Of a stretch of 64,000 nucleotides of DNA, positions 1 through 8,122 are shown piece after piece. The stretch lies in NCBI GenBank assembly GCA_011620605.1, contig WOYW01000015.1, positions 166,975 through 230,974 on the forward strand, given 5' to 3'. The stretch is from Bacteroidales bacterium (lineage in GTDB: Bacteria; Bacteroidota; Bacteroidia; Bacteroidales; UBA932). Below the pieces are notes generated by a model, which made no database searches, was not told the origin of the DNA, and worked only from the letters and a program-made list of their open reading frames with translations. The translations under genes were made by a program, and so were the position numbers. The first letter of the stretch is position 1, and each line of letters starts with the position of its first letter.

Positions 1-1341
1 CTGCGGGATTCGTACGGCCATTATGCCATCGTACAGGGCGGACTCAAGTATGAGCATTTCCGAAATATTTCGGCCGATCTGGATTTAAACTTTGTAAACC
101 TGCATGGTCTGAACCTGACTGAAAAAGAAAACGATATTTTGTACGGACAGGCTTTTGCCACAGGCAGCCTGCTGTTGAAAGGCCCCCTGGATGATATCTT
201 TATGGATCTTTCCATAAGGCCGGAACCGAACACCACTATTCACATTCCCCTTTCTTCCGCATCGGAAGTCAAGCAAACCGATCTGCTGTCCTTTGTGCAG
301 CCGGATATAAGCTATACAGGCAGGGATCCTTACATTCTGGCTGCTCTGGAGGAGAAGAAAGACAAAACCAACAATTCCCGGTTCACGTTCAATATGAAGA
401 CCGAACTGACCCCTGAGGCAGAGATACTGTTGGAAATTAACAAAATGACTGGTGATGTAATAGCGGCAAGAGGAACCGGGGCTATCAACCTGGACGTAGA
501 TCCCAGGGACGATTCGTTTTCCATCCTGGGAGACTGTACCGTGGAAAGCGGAAATTACCTCTTTGGTCTCCAGGGGATCATCTCCAAACGTTTCCAGATA
601 GTTCCCGGGGGAACCATTTCGTTCAACGGAGACATAGAAAATACACAATTAAACCTCACAGCTTCCTATAAGACAAAAGCATCCCTGAACACTTTACTTG
701 CAGATACCACAATGGTAAGTAACCGCAGGGATGTAGACTGTCAGATCCTTATGTCAGGGAACCTGATGAATCCCACATTAGGCTTCAATATTGAAATTGA
801 GGATATTGATCCCATGACAAGGGCGCGTGTTGAAAGTGCCTTGTCAACAGATGACAAAATGATGCGTCAGTTTGTTACGTTGCTTATTTCCAGCAGCTTC
901 ATGCCCGAACAAGAATCCGGGATCGTTAACAATTCAAACATTCTTTATTCCAATGCCACCGAGATCCTTTCCAATCAATTGAACAATATTTTCGCCCAAC
1001 TGAACATTCCTCTGGATGTGGGATTCAATTACCAGCCTGGTCAAAGCGGAGATGTTTTTGATGTGGCCATTTCCACTCAGCTTTTCAACAACCGGGTGGT
1101 GATCAACGGGAATATGGGCAACAATCCCTATACAAGCAATGAAAACGATCTGATAGGCAATGTGGACATAGAACTGAAACTGGATGAAAAAGGGAAATTC
1201 CGGCTGAAGGTTTTCAGCCATGCTGCCGATCAGTATTCCAATTACCTGGATAACACACAACGTAACGGGGCAGGATTCGTTTACCAGGAAGAATTCAATA
1301 CCTTCCGTCAATTATGGCGAAGGTGGTGGAAATTACCGTAA
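1..1341 (+). CDS. tamB: TamB-family translocation/assembly protein (3' part)
   Basis: The frame is open from base 1, so the gene starts outside the window; 446 C-terminal residues are visible. The region is rich in short beta-strand segments, with a stretch on ordering outputs such as GDCTVESGNYLFGLQG and a C-terminal part (NVDIELKLDEKGKFRLKVF) typical of the TamB/DUF490 C-terminal domain in Bacteroidota. The family is an inner-membrane-anchored periplasmic protein that works with an Omp85 partner in outer-membrane protein insertion or lipid transport. The TAA stop (1339-1341) lies inside the convergent pheT, giving a 9-base tail-to-tail overlap. The family call is by sequence pattern; no partner gene is visible. 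Confidence 0.85.
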   Translation: MRDSYGHYAIVQGGLKYEHFRNISADLDLNFVNLHGLNLTEKENDILYGQAFATGSLLLKGPLDDIFMDLSIRPEPNTTIHIPLSSASEVKQTDLLSFVQPDISYTGRDPYILAALEEKKDKTNNSRFTFNMKTELTPEAEILLEINKMTGDVIAARGTGAINLDVDPRDDSFSILGDCTVESGNYLFGLQGIISKRFQIVPGGTISFNGDIENTQLNLTASYKTKASLNTLLADTTMVSNRRDVDCQILMSGNLMNPTLGFNIEIEDIDPMTRARVESALSTDDKMMRQFVTLLISSSFMPEQESGIVNNSNILYSNATEILSNQLNNIFAQLNIPLDVGFNYQPGQSGDVFDVAISTQLFNNRVVINGNMGNNPYTSNENDLIGNVDIELKLDEKGKFRLKVFSHAADQYSNYLDNTQRNGAGFVYQEEFNTFRQLWRRWWKLP

Positions 1342-3780
1342 AACAGCACCCGTTTCCCGCGTGAAAGCTTCCAACATGCGGTTGATCAGTTGTTCCACAT
1401 AAATATCGGTCAGTGTTTTTTGCGGATCCTGAAATACAAAGCTCAGTGCGTATTGTTTTTTCCCTTCCGGAATGCCTTTACCCGTATAAACATCAAACAG
1501 ACTAACCTGTTTTAAAAGACGTTTTTCCGTTTTAAATGCTATAGCATGTAACTTCTTGTAAGTCACATTATTGTCCACAACAAGTGCCAGATCCCTGTGA
1601 ACTTCAGGAAATCGCGGTAAATCTGTATAACGGGTTTTTGTGTTTCGTATCATACTGAAGAACAGGTCCCAGTTAATTTCCGCAGCAAAGACTTTCTGTT
1701 TTATATCCAGCACCGTAAGACAGGACCGGCTGACCTCTCCCAGATCGGCCAGAACATTGTTCTTTACCTTGTACCGGATCCCTTCTTCAAACAGATCGGA
1801 CGGAGCATTGGTGCATTCCAACCGGTTCAGATCCAGCCCGAATACCCGGGCAATATGTTCCACGTAAGCTTTTAGCACAAAGAAATCGGCGGGACGGGAA
1901 GGAGTGTGCCAATTCTGGGTTCTGTCATTCCCCGTAACAAACATTGCCAGGCGCCGGCTTTCGCGATATCCTGACAATGATTCTCCCGATCCGGTCAATT
2001 GGTATACATTTCCCTGTTCAAAGAAACGGAGGTCGTATTGTTGCCTGTTGACGTTATAGGCAATGGCTTCCAGCCCGCCCCAGAGAAGTGTTTGCCTCAT
2101 GGCATTCAGATCACTGCTTAAAGGGTTGATTATCATAACAGAAGATCCGGCAGGATAAGTTTGCAGTCCTTCATAATACGCAGCGCGGGTAAGGGAATTA
2201 CACATTATCTCACGAAATCCCATGGCCGCAAGACGATCGGCTGTTTTTTCCCTGATCAGGTCCGGTTCCGGTTTTTGTACCTGTGCCATGGAAGAAAGGA
2301 CTCTTTCAGGAATTTCAATATTATTGTAGCCGTAGATCCTTAACACGTCTTCCACTACATCACACTCCCGTTGCACATCCGCCCTGTAGGCGGGAACCTC
2401 TATGGTCACCTGTTCCTGTTCTTCCCGGATAATGTTCATCTCCAATGCATGCAGTATCCTGTTTACGGTTGATCTTCCAATATCTTTGCCCATCAGGGAA
2501 AACATGCGTTTATAATTCAACTCTATCCGGGCCGGGTTGACAGGGGAGGGATAGAGATCAACAATCTGTCCTTCAACCTGCGCTCCGCAGATTTCCTGCA
2601 TGAGCAAAACTGCCCTTTTGAGTGCATACAAAGTGGCCTTGGGATCCGCTCCTCTTTCAAAACGGAAACTGGCGTCTGTTTTTAGACCGTGGTGCCTGGA
2701 AGTTTTCCGGATAAAGTTGGGATGAAAGCAGGCCGACTCCAGGAATATGGAAGTTGTTTTTTCGGTCACACCGCTCTGCAACCCGCCGAATACCCCTCCA
2801 ATACACATGGGTTTTGTTTTGTCACAGATCATCAGATCTTCACCGCCCAGGGTCCTCTCAACCTGGTCAAGGGTAACAAAACGGTCTCCCGGCCGGGCAA
2901 AACGCACTACCACACGGTCTCCCTCTATTAATTCCCTGTCAAAAGCATGAAGGGGCTGTCCCGTTTCCAGCATAACATAATTGGTAATATCTACCAGGTT
3001 GTTTATGGGTCGAACCCCGGCCAGGCGCAAACGATCCTGCATCCAGGCCGGAGAAGGTCCTACGGTAATATGGCTGAGGGTTATGCCGCTGTATCGGGGA
3101 GCTGCCTGCGGTGCTTCCACAGTGACCTGCACTCCTTTGCCGGAAGGATTCTCTTTAAAAGATCCTACCCCGGGTTTATTGATCATAATTTCCTTACCCT
3201 GCGCGGCATACCAGGCCGCCAGGTCGCGAGCGACACCAATATGAGAAGCGGCATCTATGCGATTCGGTGTCAGGCCAATTTCAAAGACGGCATATGTGGG
3301 AAGACCCAGGTATTCTGCTGCAGGGATACCCACCGGGGTGTCATCGGGCAGGACCATGATCCCATCATGGGAAGTACCTATCCCCAACTCGTCCTGGGCA
3401 CATATCATTCCGTAAGACTCGGCTCCGCGTATTTTACTTTTTTTGATCTTCACCTGTTCTCCGCTCGTAAAAGTCAATTGGGTCCCTACCGTTGCCATAA
3501 GCACTTTCTGCCCTGCTGCCACGTTTGGGGCCCCGCACACGACCTGAACGGGATCTCCGCTGCCGGTGTCTACGGTTGTAAGGAATAAATGATCGGAACC
3601 GGGATGCGGACTGCATGTTATCACGCGCGCAGTTACCACTCCGTTCAGTCCTCCGGGAATTGATTCGGAGACCTCAAGGGATTCCACTTCCAGACCTATG
3701 TCCGTGAGTACCCGGGAAGTTTGTTCCGCGTTCATGTCCAACGGAATATAATCTTTTAACCAATTGTACAGGATCTTCAT
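1333..3780 (-). CDS. pheT: Phenylalanine--tRNA ligase beta subunit
   Basis: 815 residues, the usual length for bacterial PheT (about 800-820). It pairs with PheS to charge tRNA-Phe in the cytoplasm. Domain order is visible: an EMAP/OB-type tRNA-binding domain near residues 40-150, the B3/B4 editing region with GVRPINNLVDITNYVMLE, B5, the catalytic-like core, and a C-terminal anticodon-binding FDX-ACB domain starting near RYTDLPRFPEVHRDLALVVD. It starts with ATG 9 bases after the ftsY stop, so the two are probably co-transcribed. pheS is not in this window. The 3' end overlaps the convergent tamB by 9 bases. Confidence 0.97.
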   Translation of the reverse strand: MKILYNWLKDYIPLDMNAEQTSRVLTDIGLEVESLEVSESIPGGLNGVVTARVITCSPHPGSDHLFLTTVDTGSGDPVQVVCGAPNVAAGQKVLMATVGTQLTFTSGEQVKIKKSKIRGAESYGMICAQDELGIGTSHDGIMVLPDDTPVGIPAAEYLGLPTYAVFEIGLTPNRIDAASHIGVARDLAAWYAAQGKEIMINKPGVGSFKENPSGKGVQVTVEAPQAAPRYSGITLSHITVGPSPAWMQDRLRLAGVRPINNLVDITNYVMLETGQPLHAFDRELIEGDRVVVRFARPGDRFVTLDQVERTLGGEDLMICDKTKPMCIGGVFGGLQSGVTEKTTSIFLESACFHPNFIRKTSRHHGLKTDASFRFERGADPKATLYALKRAVLLMQEICGAQVEGQIVDLYPSPVNPARIELNYKRMFSLMGKDIGRSTVNRILHALEMNIIREEQEQVTIEVPAYRADVQRECDVVEDVLRIYGYNNIEIPERVLSSMAQVQKPEPDLIREKTADRLAAMGFREIMCNSLTRAAYYEGLQTYPAGSSVMIINPLSSDLNAMRQTLLWGGLEAIAYNVNRQQYDLRFFEQGNVYQLTGSGESLSGYRESRRLAMFVTGNDRTQNWHTPSRPADFFVLKAYVEHIARVFGLDLNRLECTNAPSDLFEEGIRYKVKNNVLADLGEVSRSCLTVLDIKQKVFAAEINWDLFFSMIRNTKTRYTDLPRFPEVHRDLALVVDNNVTYKKLHAIAFKTEKRLLKQVSLFDVYTGKGIPEGKKQYALSFVFQDPQKTLTDIYVEQLINRMLEAFTRETGAVLR

Positions 3781-3789
3781 ACTATGTGA

Positions 3790-4710
3790 TTATTCAAATA
3801 ATGTTGCTACAAAGGTTTTTTTGTCAAATACCTGCAGATCGTCAATACCTTCTCCAAGGCCTATGAATTTGACCGGGACCTGTAACATGTCACTGATCCC
3901 AATAACGACTCCTCCTTTTGCCGTACCGTCCAGTTTTGTCACTGCCAGGGCCGTCACGTCCGTAGCCCTGGAGAATTCTTTGGCCTGCTGGTAAGCATTT
4001 TGTCCCGTTGATCCGTCCAATACCAGCAACACTTCATGCGGGGCATCAGGGATTAGTTTTTGAAGGACCTTGCGAATCTTGGACAATTCGTTCATCAGAT
4101 TCACTTTATTGTGAAGCCGACCCGCAGTATCTATCAGAAGCACATCCATTTGGCGGGCTATGGCCGCCGACAGGGAATCGTAAGCTACGGCGGCAGGGTC
4201 ACTGCCCATAGTCTGTTTGATGATGGGGACCCCGGCCCGCTCGCTCCAGATGGTCAATTGTTCCACGGCAGCGGCACGGAATGTATCAGCAGCTCCCAGC
4301 ATGACTTTTTTCCCGTCAGCTTTTAGGCGGGAAGCCAATTTACCTATGGTAGTTGTTTTTCCCACCCCGTTGACACCAACCACAAGGATTACAAAAGGTT
4401 TTTTTGAAAAATCAAACGGGATCAGCTGACCGGCAGACTTGTTTTCCATTAAAAGCGCCTCAATTTCTTCCCTCAACAAGCGGTTCAGTTCCTGGGTATT
4501 CACGTATTTGTCGCGACGGACTCGTTCCTGGATCCTGTCAATGATCTTAAGCGTTGTATCCACACCCACATCCGAAGCAACCAGTGCTTCTTCAAGATCG
4601 TCCAGCACCAGGTCATCCACTTTTGAACGGCCCATGACCGTCCTGGAAAGCCTGCTGAACAATCCTTTTTTTGTTTTTTCCAGTCCTTTATCCAGAATAT
4701 TGTCGTTCAT
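3790..4710 (-). CDS. ftsY: Signal recognition particle receptor FtsY
   Basis: 306 residues with the SRP GTPase NG architecture: a short N-terminal helical region, G1 loop GVNGVGKTT at residues 112-120, ADTFRAAA near 141-148 and DTAGR at 194-198. The long acidic N-terminal A domain of E. coli FtsY is absent, as is usual in this phylum. It docks ribosome-nascent-chain complexes carried by SRP at the membrane. It follows the rpmB-rpmG-DUF4295 unit but is separated from it by a strong hairpin (4754-4776) and has its own TATATTTG box just upstream, so it is probably transcribed independently together with pheT. Confidence 0.96.
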   Translation of the reverse strand: MNDNILDKGLEKTKKGLFSRLSRTVMGRSKVDDLVLDDLEEALVASDVGVDTTLKIIDRIQERVRRDKYVNTQELNRLLREEIEALLMENKSAGQLIPFDFSKKPFVILVVGVNGVGKTTTIGKLASRLKADGKKVMLGAADTFRAAAVEQLTIWSERAGVPIIKQTMGSDPAAVAYDSLSAAIARQMDVLLIDTAGRLHNKVNLMNELSKIRKVLQKLIPDAPHEVLLVLDGSTGQNAYQQAKEFSRATDVTALAVTKLDGTAKGGVVIGISDMLQVPVKFIGLGEGIDDLQVFDKKTFVATLFE

Positions 4711-4717
4711 AAGAGTG

Positions 4718-4725
4718 CAAATATA
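4718..4725 (-). promoter_or_regulatory. Putative -7 box for ftsY
   Basis: On the minus strand this reads TATATTTG, a full match to the Bacteroides -7 consensus TAnnTTTG. It ends 7 bases before the ftsY ATG, so the leader would be only a few bases. No good TTTG -33 element was found at the expected spacing. Confidence 0.5.
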
Positions 4726-4753
4726 AGAAAAAGCAGGGTGCCATAAGTAACAA

Positions 4754-4776
4754 AAAAGCTCCCCGGGGGAGCTTTT
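4754..4776 (-). terminator. Intrinsic terminator after the DUF4295 gene
   Basis: AAAAGCTCCCC and GGGGAGCTTTT form an 11-base perfect inverted repeat around one base (the real loop would open a few pairs). A and T runs flank both sides, so it can work in either direction. It lies between the DUF4295 gene and ftsY. Confidence 0.8.
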
Positions 4777-4822
4777 ATCTTAAGACCTTTCTGTCGAATC
4801 TAAGAAATGAAAAGATCATGTA

Positions 4823-4981
4823 CTATTTTCCGGCAAAAAAATCTTTTTCCTTATCCGTGGGAATGATGTCTTCCTGGAACATATAGGCTCCGGTACGTTG
4901 TGAGCGGACCATACGAATGCATTTAACACTGCCTTTTCCTGCCGTTTTATCTTTAAGTGTTGCTACCGCTTTTTTTGCCAT
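4823..4981 (-). CDS. DUF4295 family small basic protein
   Basis: A 52-residue protein (MAKKAVATLK at the start, stop TAG) matching the DUF4295 family, which in Bacteroidota sits directly after rpmB and rpmG. The conserved middle, IRMVRSQRTGAYMFQEDIIP, is visible. Its function is not established; the position and basic composition suggest a ribosome-associated role, which is inference. It begins 16 bases after rpmG and is followed by a strong terminator at 4754-4776, so it is the last gene of a three-gene unit. Confidence 0.85.
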   Translation of the reverse strand: MAKKAVATLKDKTAGKGSVKCIRMVRSQRTGAYMFQEDIIPTDKEKDFFAGK

Positions 4982-4997
4982 AACTTTCTCTTTTTAT

Positions 4998-5180
4998 CTA
5001 TTTAATTTCTCTGTGAACAGTCACTTTCTTCAGGAAAGGATTGTATTTTTTACGTTCCAGACGCTGCGTGGTATTCTTCTTATTCTTTGTGGTGATATAA
5101 CGGGACATTCCCGGAACTCCACTTTCTTTCTGTTCGGTACATTCAAGAATGATCTGTACTCTGTTTTCTTTCTTTGCCAT
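4998..5180 (-). CDS. rpmG: 50S ribosomal protein bL33
   Basis: 60 residues. The pattern [20 protein letters not shown] followed by KYNPFLKK is diagnostic of bL33. Only one cysteine (C14) is present, so this is the zinc-free form. It lies 11 bases after rpmB and 16 bases before the DUF4295 gene, in the standard Bacteroidota order. Confidence 0.97.
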   Translation of the reverse strand: MAKKENRVQIILECTEQKESGVPGMSRYITTKNKKNTTQRLERKKYNPFLKKVTVHREIK

Positions 5181-5191
5181 AAGACGAAATA

Positions 5192-5434
5192 TTATACAAT
5201 ATCAATCAAACCTTTTGCTCTGGCAGCTTTCAATGTGGCAGCCAGTCCGTTTTTATTAATGGTACGGATCCCGGCGGCAGTTACTTTTAAAGTAATGAAA
5301 CGGCCCTCTTCTTCCGACCAGAAACGTTTGGTTTTCAAGTTGGGAGCAAATTCACGCTTTGTGCGACGTTTTGAATGAGACACATTGTTCCCTACCATTC
5401 TCTTCTTACCTGTAACTTGACAAACTCGTGCCAT
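5192..5434 (-). CDS. rpmB: 50S ribosomal protein bL28
   Basis: 80 residues, beginning [20 protein letters not shown], the conserved bL28 N-terminus with the KKxxxGNNVSHSxRRTKR signature. Slightly shorter than many homologues at the C-terminus but otherwise normal. First gene of the rpmB-rpmG-DUF4295 unit. A near-consensus -7 box (GATATTTG on the minus strand, 5475-5482) lies about 40 bases upstream and is only a weak promoter candidate. Confidence 0.97.
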   Translation of the reverse strand: MARVCQVTGKKRMVGNNVSHSKRRTKREFAPNLKTKRFWSEEEGRFITLKVTAAGIRTINKNGLAATLKAARAKGLIDIV

Positions 5435-5507
5435 GGTATCTTAATTTTGTGATTTATTCATTTTTAAAGGGCTGCAAATATCTGCATTTTTTTTGGAAAC
5501 CCAAAAT

Positions 5508-6842
5508 TTATTTGAAACGTAATTTCAATATACGATCCCAGCGGATGTTGGAGGGGAATGATTTGTATTTATCCGTGGAAAACCAGACAACAACGGGATT
5601 CCCTACAATTCTGTCTTCCGGTACAAAGCCCCAGTAACGTGAATCCAGCGAATTGTGACGGTTATCTCCCATCATAAAGAAATAATCCTGTTCAAAAGTG
5701 TACTCCGTAGATTCCTCCCCGTCAATATAGTATTCCCCGTCACGTTCTTCCAGTGTATGTCCTTCGTAAGAAGTAATGATACGCCTGTACAAAGGCAGGT
5801 TTTGCGGTGTGAGTGTTACGGATGTTCCTGCCTTCGGTATCCACAGCGGTCCGTAATTATCCCTGGTCCAGGGAAAATCCGGTGATGTAACAAAGGGGAA
5901 TAACATCAGTTGTGAATCGGGGTAGTCCGGTGGAAAGACATCAATATTCTGACTGATGGAAACAATACTCCTCATGGCAGCAAGTTCCCCGGCATGCTCT
6001 TCATTCAAGGGCAAGGTGGGATAACCGGGAATACGGTTGTCAAAATAGGTCTCTGCAGGAGAAATATTGTATTTTTCCAGGATCCTTTGGTTTAGTGGCT
6101 GTCCGTCGGTAACAACGGTATAGGTGTTTCGTATTCCGGAGAAATCAGGCTGGGGAATGCTGTTCACATAAACTTTCCCATCTGTCATTTCCAGGGTATC
6201 CCCTGCAACGGCAACGCATCTTTTGACATAATTGTCTTCTTTACCCGGCGGACGTGATTTGACCGGACCGTAATGTTCCAGGGTACTCTTTCTGCCGTTC
6301 AGCCTTACGTGCGTATAATAATCATCGGTTGGATAATTTACCAGGACGGTATCGCCGTGCGGAAAATTGAACACGACCATATCATTTCTTTTTACCTGTG
6401 AAAACCCGGCCATCCGCTTGTAAGGTCTTTCAATAAGCCTTGTATAGGATTCTTTCCCGAATATTACGTTATGCGTTAACGGAATGGTGAGTGGGTGCTG
6501 AGGCCTCTTGGGACCGTATTTCAATTTTCCCACAAACAGGTAATCGCCCGTCATCAGGGTGTTTTCCATGGAAGATGTCGGGATCATGTACGCTTCAAAG
6601 AAGAAAGACTTAACAAAGGTGGCCGCTATCAATGCAAAAATGATCGCATCTACCCATTCCAGGGCAGCATTTCTCTTTTCACCTTCCTTATAGGTTTTTT
6701 TCCAAAAAGCCCATTTGACCTTTTTGGTAATATACAGGTCCAATATGATAATGAGCCCGAACAGCCACCAAAAGTTACCCAGCCAGATCACCCATACCAG
6801 GTAACCGGCGGCAACCAGTGAAAATTTTATCCAGCGGTTCAA
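5508..6842 (-). CDS. lepB: Signal peptidase I
   Basis: 444 residues, S26 family. Two hydrophobic N-terminal segments (about 8-37) and a third around 63-86 anchor it in the inner membrane. The catalytic serine is S91 in MIPTSSMENTL and the general-base lysine is K207 in YVKRCVAVAGD. The C-terminal box GDNRHNSLDSRYWGFVP is present. The protein is longer than E. coli LepB because of the insert between the Ser and Lys boxes and a second insert of about 130 residues, as in other Bacteroidales. It removes signal peptides of exported proteins. It starts 10 bases after rplT and probably shares its transcript. Confidence 0.95.
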   Translation of the reverse strand: MNRWIKFSLVAAGYLVWVIWLGNFWWLFGLIIILDLYITKKVKWAFWKKTYKEGEKRNAALEWVDAIIFALIAATFVKSFFFEAYMIPTSSMENTLMTGDYLFVGKLKYGPKRPQHPLTIPLTHNVIFGKESYTRLIERPYKRMAGFSQVKRNDMVVFNFPHGDTVLVNYPTDDYYTHVRLNGRKSTLEHYGPVKSRPPGKEDNYVKRCVAVAGDTLEMTDGKVYVNSIPQPDFSGIRNTYTVVTDGQPLNQRILEKYNISPAETYFDNRIPGYPTLPLNEEHAGELAAMRSIVSISQNIDVFPPDYPDSQLMLFPFVTSPDFPWTRDNYGPLWIPKAGTSVTLTPQNLPLYRRIITSYEGHTLEERDGEYYIDGEESTEYTFEQDYFFMMGDNRHNSLDSRYWGFVPEDRIVGNPVVVWFSTDKYKSFPSNIRWDRILKLRFK

Positions 6843-6852
6843 AACCCCGTAA

Positions 6853-7197
6853 TTATTTAATGGAGCTTATTATGGCTTCAAATGCCTGGGGATTGTTCAT
6901 AGCCAGGTCTGCAAGAACCTTACGGTTAAGGCCTATGTTTGACTTGTTCACTTTTCCCATGAACTGTGAGTAGGACATTCCGTGCATACGGGCAGCCGCA
7001 TTGATACGCTGTATCCATAAAGCCCTGAATGAGCGTTTTTTGTTTTTACGATCACGGTATGCGTAGGTTAACCCTTTTTCATACGTGTTTTTGGCTACCG
7101 TCCAGACGTTGCGGCGTGCCAGAAAATTACCCTTCGTCTGTTTTAGAATTTTTTTTCGCCTGGCCCTTGAGGCCACAGCATTTACCGATCTTGGCAT
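6853..7197 (-). CDS. rplT: 50S ribosomal protein bL20
   Basis: 114 residues, beginning [20 protein letters not shown], with the conserved bL20 core [20 protein letters not shown] and the C-terminal [16 protein letters not shown]. It binds 23S rRNA early in 50S assembly. It is part of the thrS-infC-rpmI-rplT cluster. In other bacteria L20 represses this operon by binding its leader; no such leader structure was identified here. Confidence 0.97.
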   Translation of the reverse strand: MPRSVNAVASRARRKKILKQTKGNFLARRNVWTVAKNTYEKGLTYAYRDRKNKKRSFRALWIQRINAAARMHGMSYSQFMGKVNKSNIGLNRKVLADLAMNNPQAFEAIISSIK

Positions 7198-7280
7198 AAT
7201 ATAAATTCTTTGCGATTGTCAGCGTTCTCCTCCTTTGAGATTCTTTTCCTGCTGGGCAATCTGGTTAATATATTGCAGTT

Positions 7281-7475
7281 CTAGACGCAAATCAGTTCTT
7301 TGATGCGCTTTTCATCTGCCTTATTTACCAAAGAGGAATAAGTCAGATTACGTTTCTGCTTTTTAGTTTTTTTTGTCAAAATATGACTGTGGTAAGCGTG
7401 TTTCCGCTTGATCCTTCCGGTTCCTGTCAACGTAAAACGTTTTTTGGCTCCGGAATTTGTTTTCATTTTGGGCAT
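7281..7475 (-). CDS. rpmI: 50S ribosomal protein bL35
   Basis: 64 residues beginning [20 protein letters not shown], with the bL35 signature KMKTxSGAKKRF and a basic C-terminus. Separated from infC by 27 bases and from rplT by 83 bases, in the conserved infC-rpmI-rplT order. The 83-base spacer shows no clear hairpin. Confidence 0.97.
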   Translation of the reverse strand: MPKMKTNSGAKKRFTLTGTGRIKRKHAYHSHILTKKTKKQKRNLTYSSLVNKADEKRIKELICV

Positions 7476-7502
7476 ACTTGTTTGTTTATATATATTTGGT
7501 TG

Positions 7503-8108
7503 TTATTTCTTTTTTGTTGTTTTTAATGGTCCTATCATCATGATCATGCGTTTGCCTTCAAGTTTGGGCATCTGTTCAGCTTTTCCGTAATCTTCCAGAT
7601 CAACGGCAAACCTGAGTAGTAATTTTTTTCCCTGTTCGGAAAATACGATGGAACGACCTCTGAAAAACACGTATGATTTAACTTTTGCGCCATCTTTCAG
7701 GAATTCTATGGCATGTTTCAGTTTAAACTGGTAATCGTGTTCATCCGTATTTGGTCCAAATCGGATCTCCTTGACAATAACCTTGGAGGCATTGGCTTTC
7801 ATCTCCTTTGCTTTCTTGCGCCTCTGGTACAAATATTTCTGGTAATCAATGATCTTACATACAGGCGGATCAGCTTGTGCCGTGATCTCCACCAGATCCA
7901 GATTCATCCTTTCAGCCATTTTCAAGGCCTGTGCAATAGGATAGATTCCCGGTTTTTCAATATTGTCTCCCACAACACGCACCTGGGGAACATCAATTTC
8001 ATTATTGATCCTGGCACCGTCATCATGTTTTGGTGCCCTGTTGTAATATTTTCCCTGATTGTTCCTTCTATGAGGTGAAAATTGTGGCTTGTAAGGTGTT
8101 CCGATAAT
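7503..8108 (-). CDS. infC: Translation initiation factor IF-3 (ATT start)
   Basis: 201 residues if started at ATT (8106-8108). IF-3 N domain begins at [20 protein letters not shown] and is followed by the linker [13 protein letters not shown] and the C domain [17 protein letters not shown]. The first ATG in frame (7980-7982) lies inside the N domain and would remove the conserved ARINNEI strand, so it cannot be the true start. An AAGGAGG sequence (8114-8120) sits 5 bases before the ATT, and no ATG, GTG or TTG lies in that position. IF-3 selects against non-standard start codons, and the E. coli gene also uses AUU to control its own level; the same feedback here is inference. Confidence 0.9.
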   Translation of the reverse strand: MIGTPYKPQFSPHRRNNQGKYYNRAPKHDDGARINNEIDVPQVRVVGDNIEKPGIYPIAQALKMAERMNLDLVEITAQADPPVCKIIDYQKYLYQRRKKAKEMKANASKVIVKEIRFGPNTDEHDYQFKLKHAIEFLKDGAKVKSYVFFRGRSIVFSEQGKKLLLRFAVDLEDYGKAEQMPKLEGKRMIMMIGPLKTTKKK

Positions 8109-8120
8109 TTATTCCTCCTT
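8106..8120 (-). promoter_or_regulatory. Strong Shine-Dalgarno and ATT start of infC
   Basis: The minus strand reads AAGGAGGAATAAATT. A near-perfect Shine-Dalgarno is placed 5 bases before the in-frame ATT. Such a motif is rare in this window, where most genes lack one, so it supports the unusual start and the likely autoregulation of IF-3. Confidence 0.75.
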
Positions 8121-8122
8121 TT

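Noticed and set aside
5511..5528. Hairpin TTGAAA-CGTAA-TTTCAA as a terminator of lepB
   Set aside because: The stem is only six AT-rich pairs, lies inside the lepB coding end, and has no clear T tract at the right distance.
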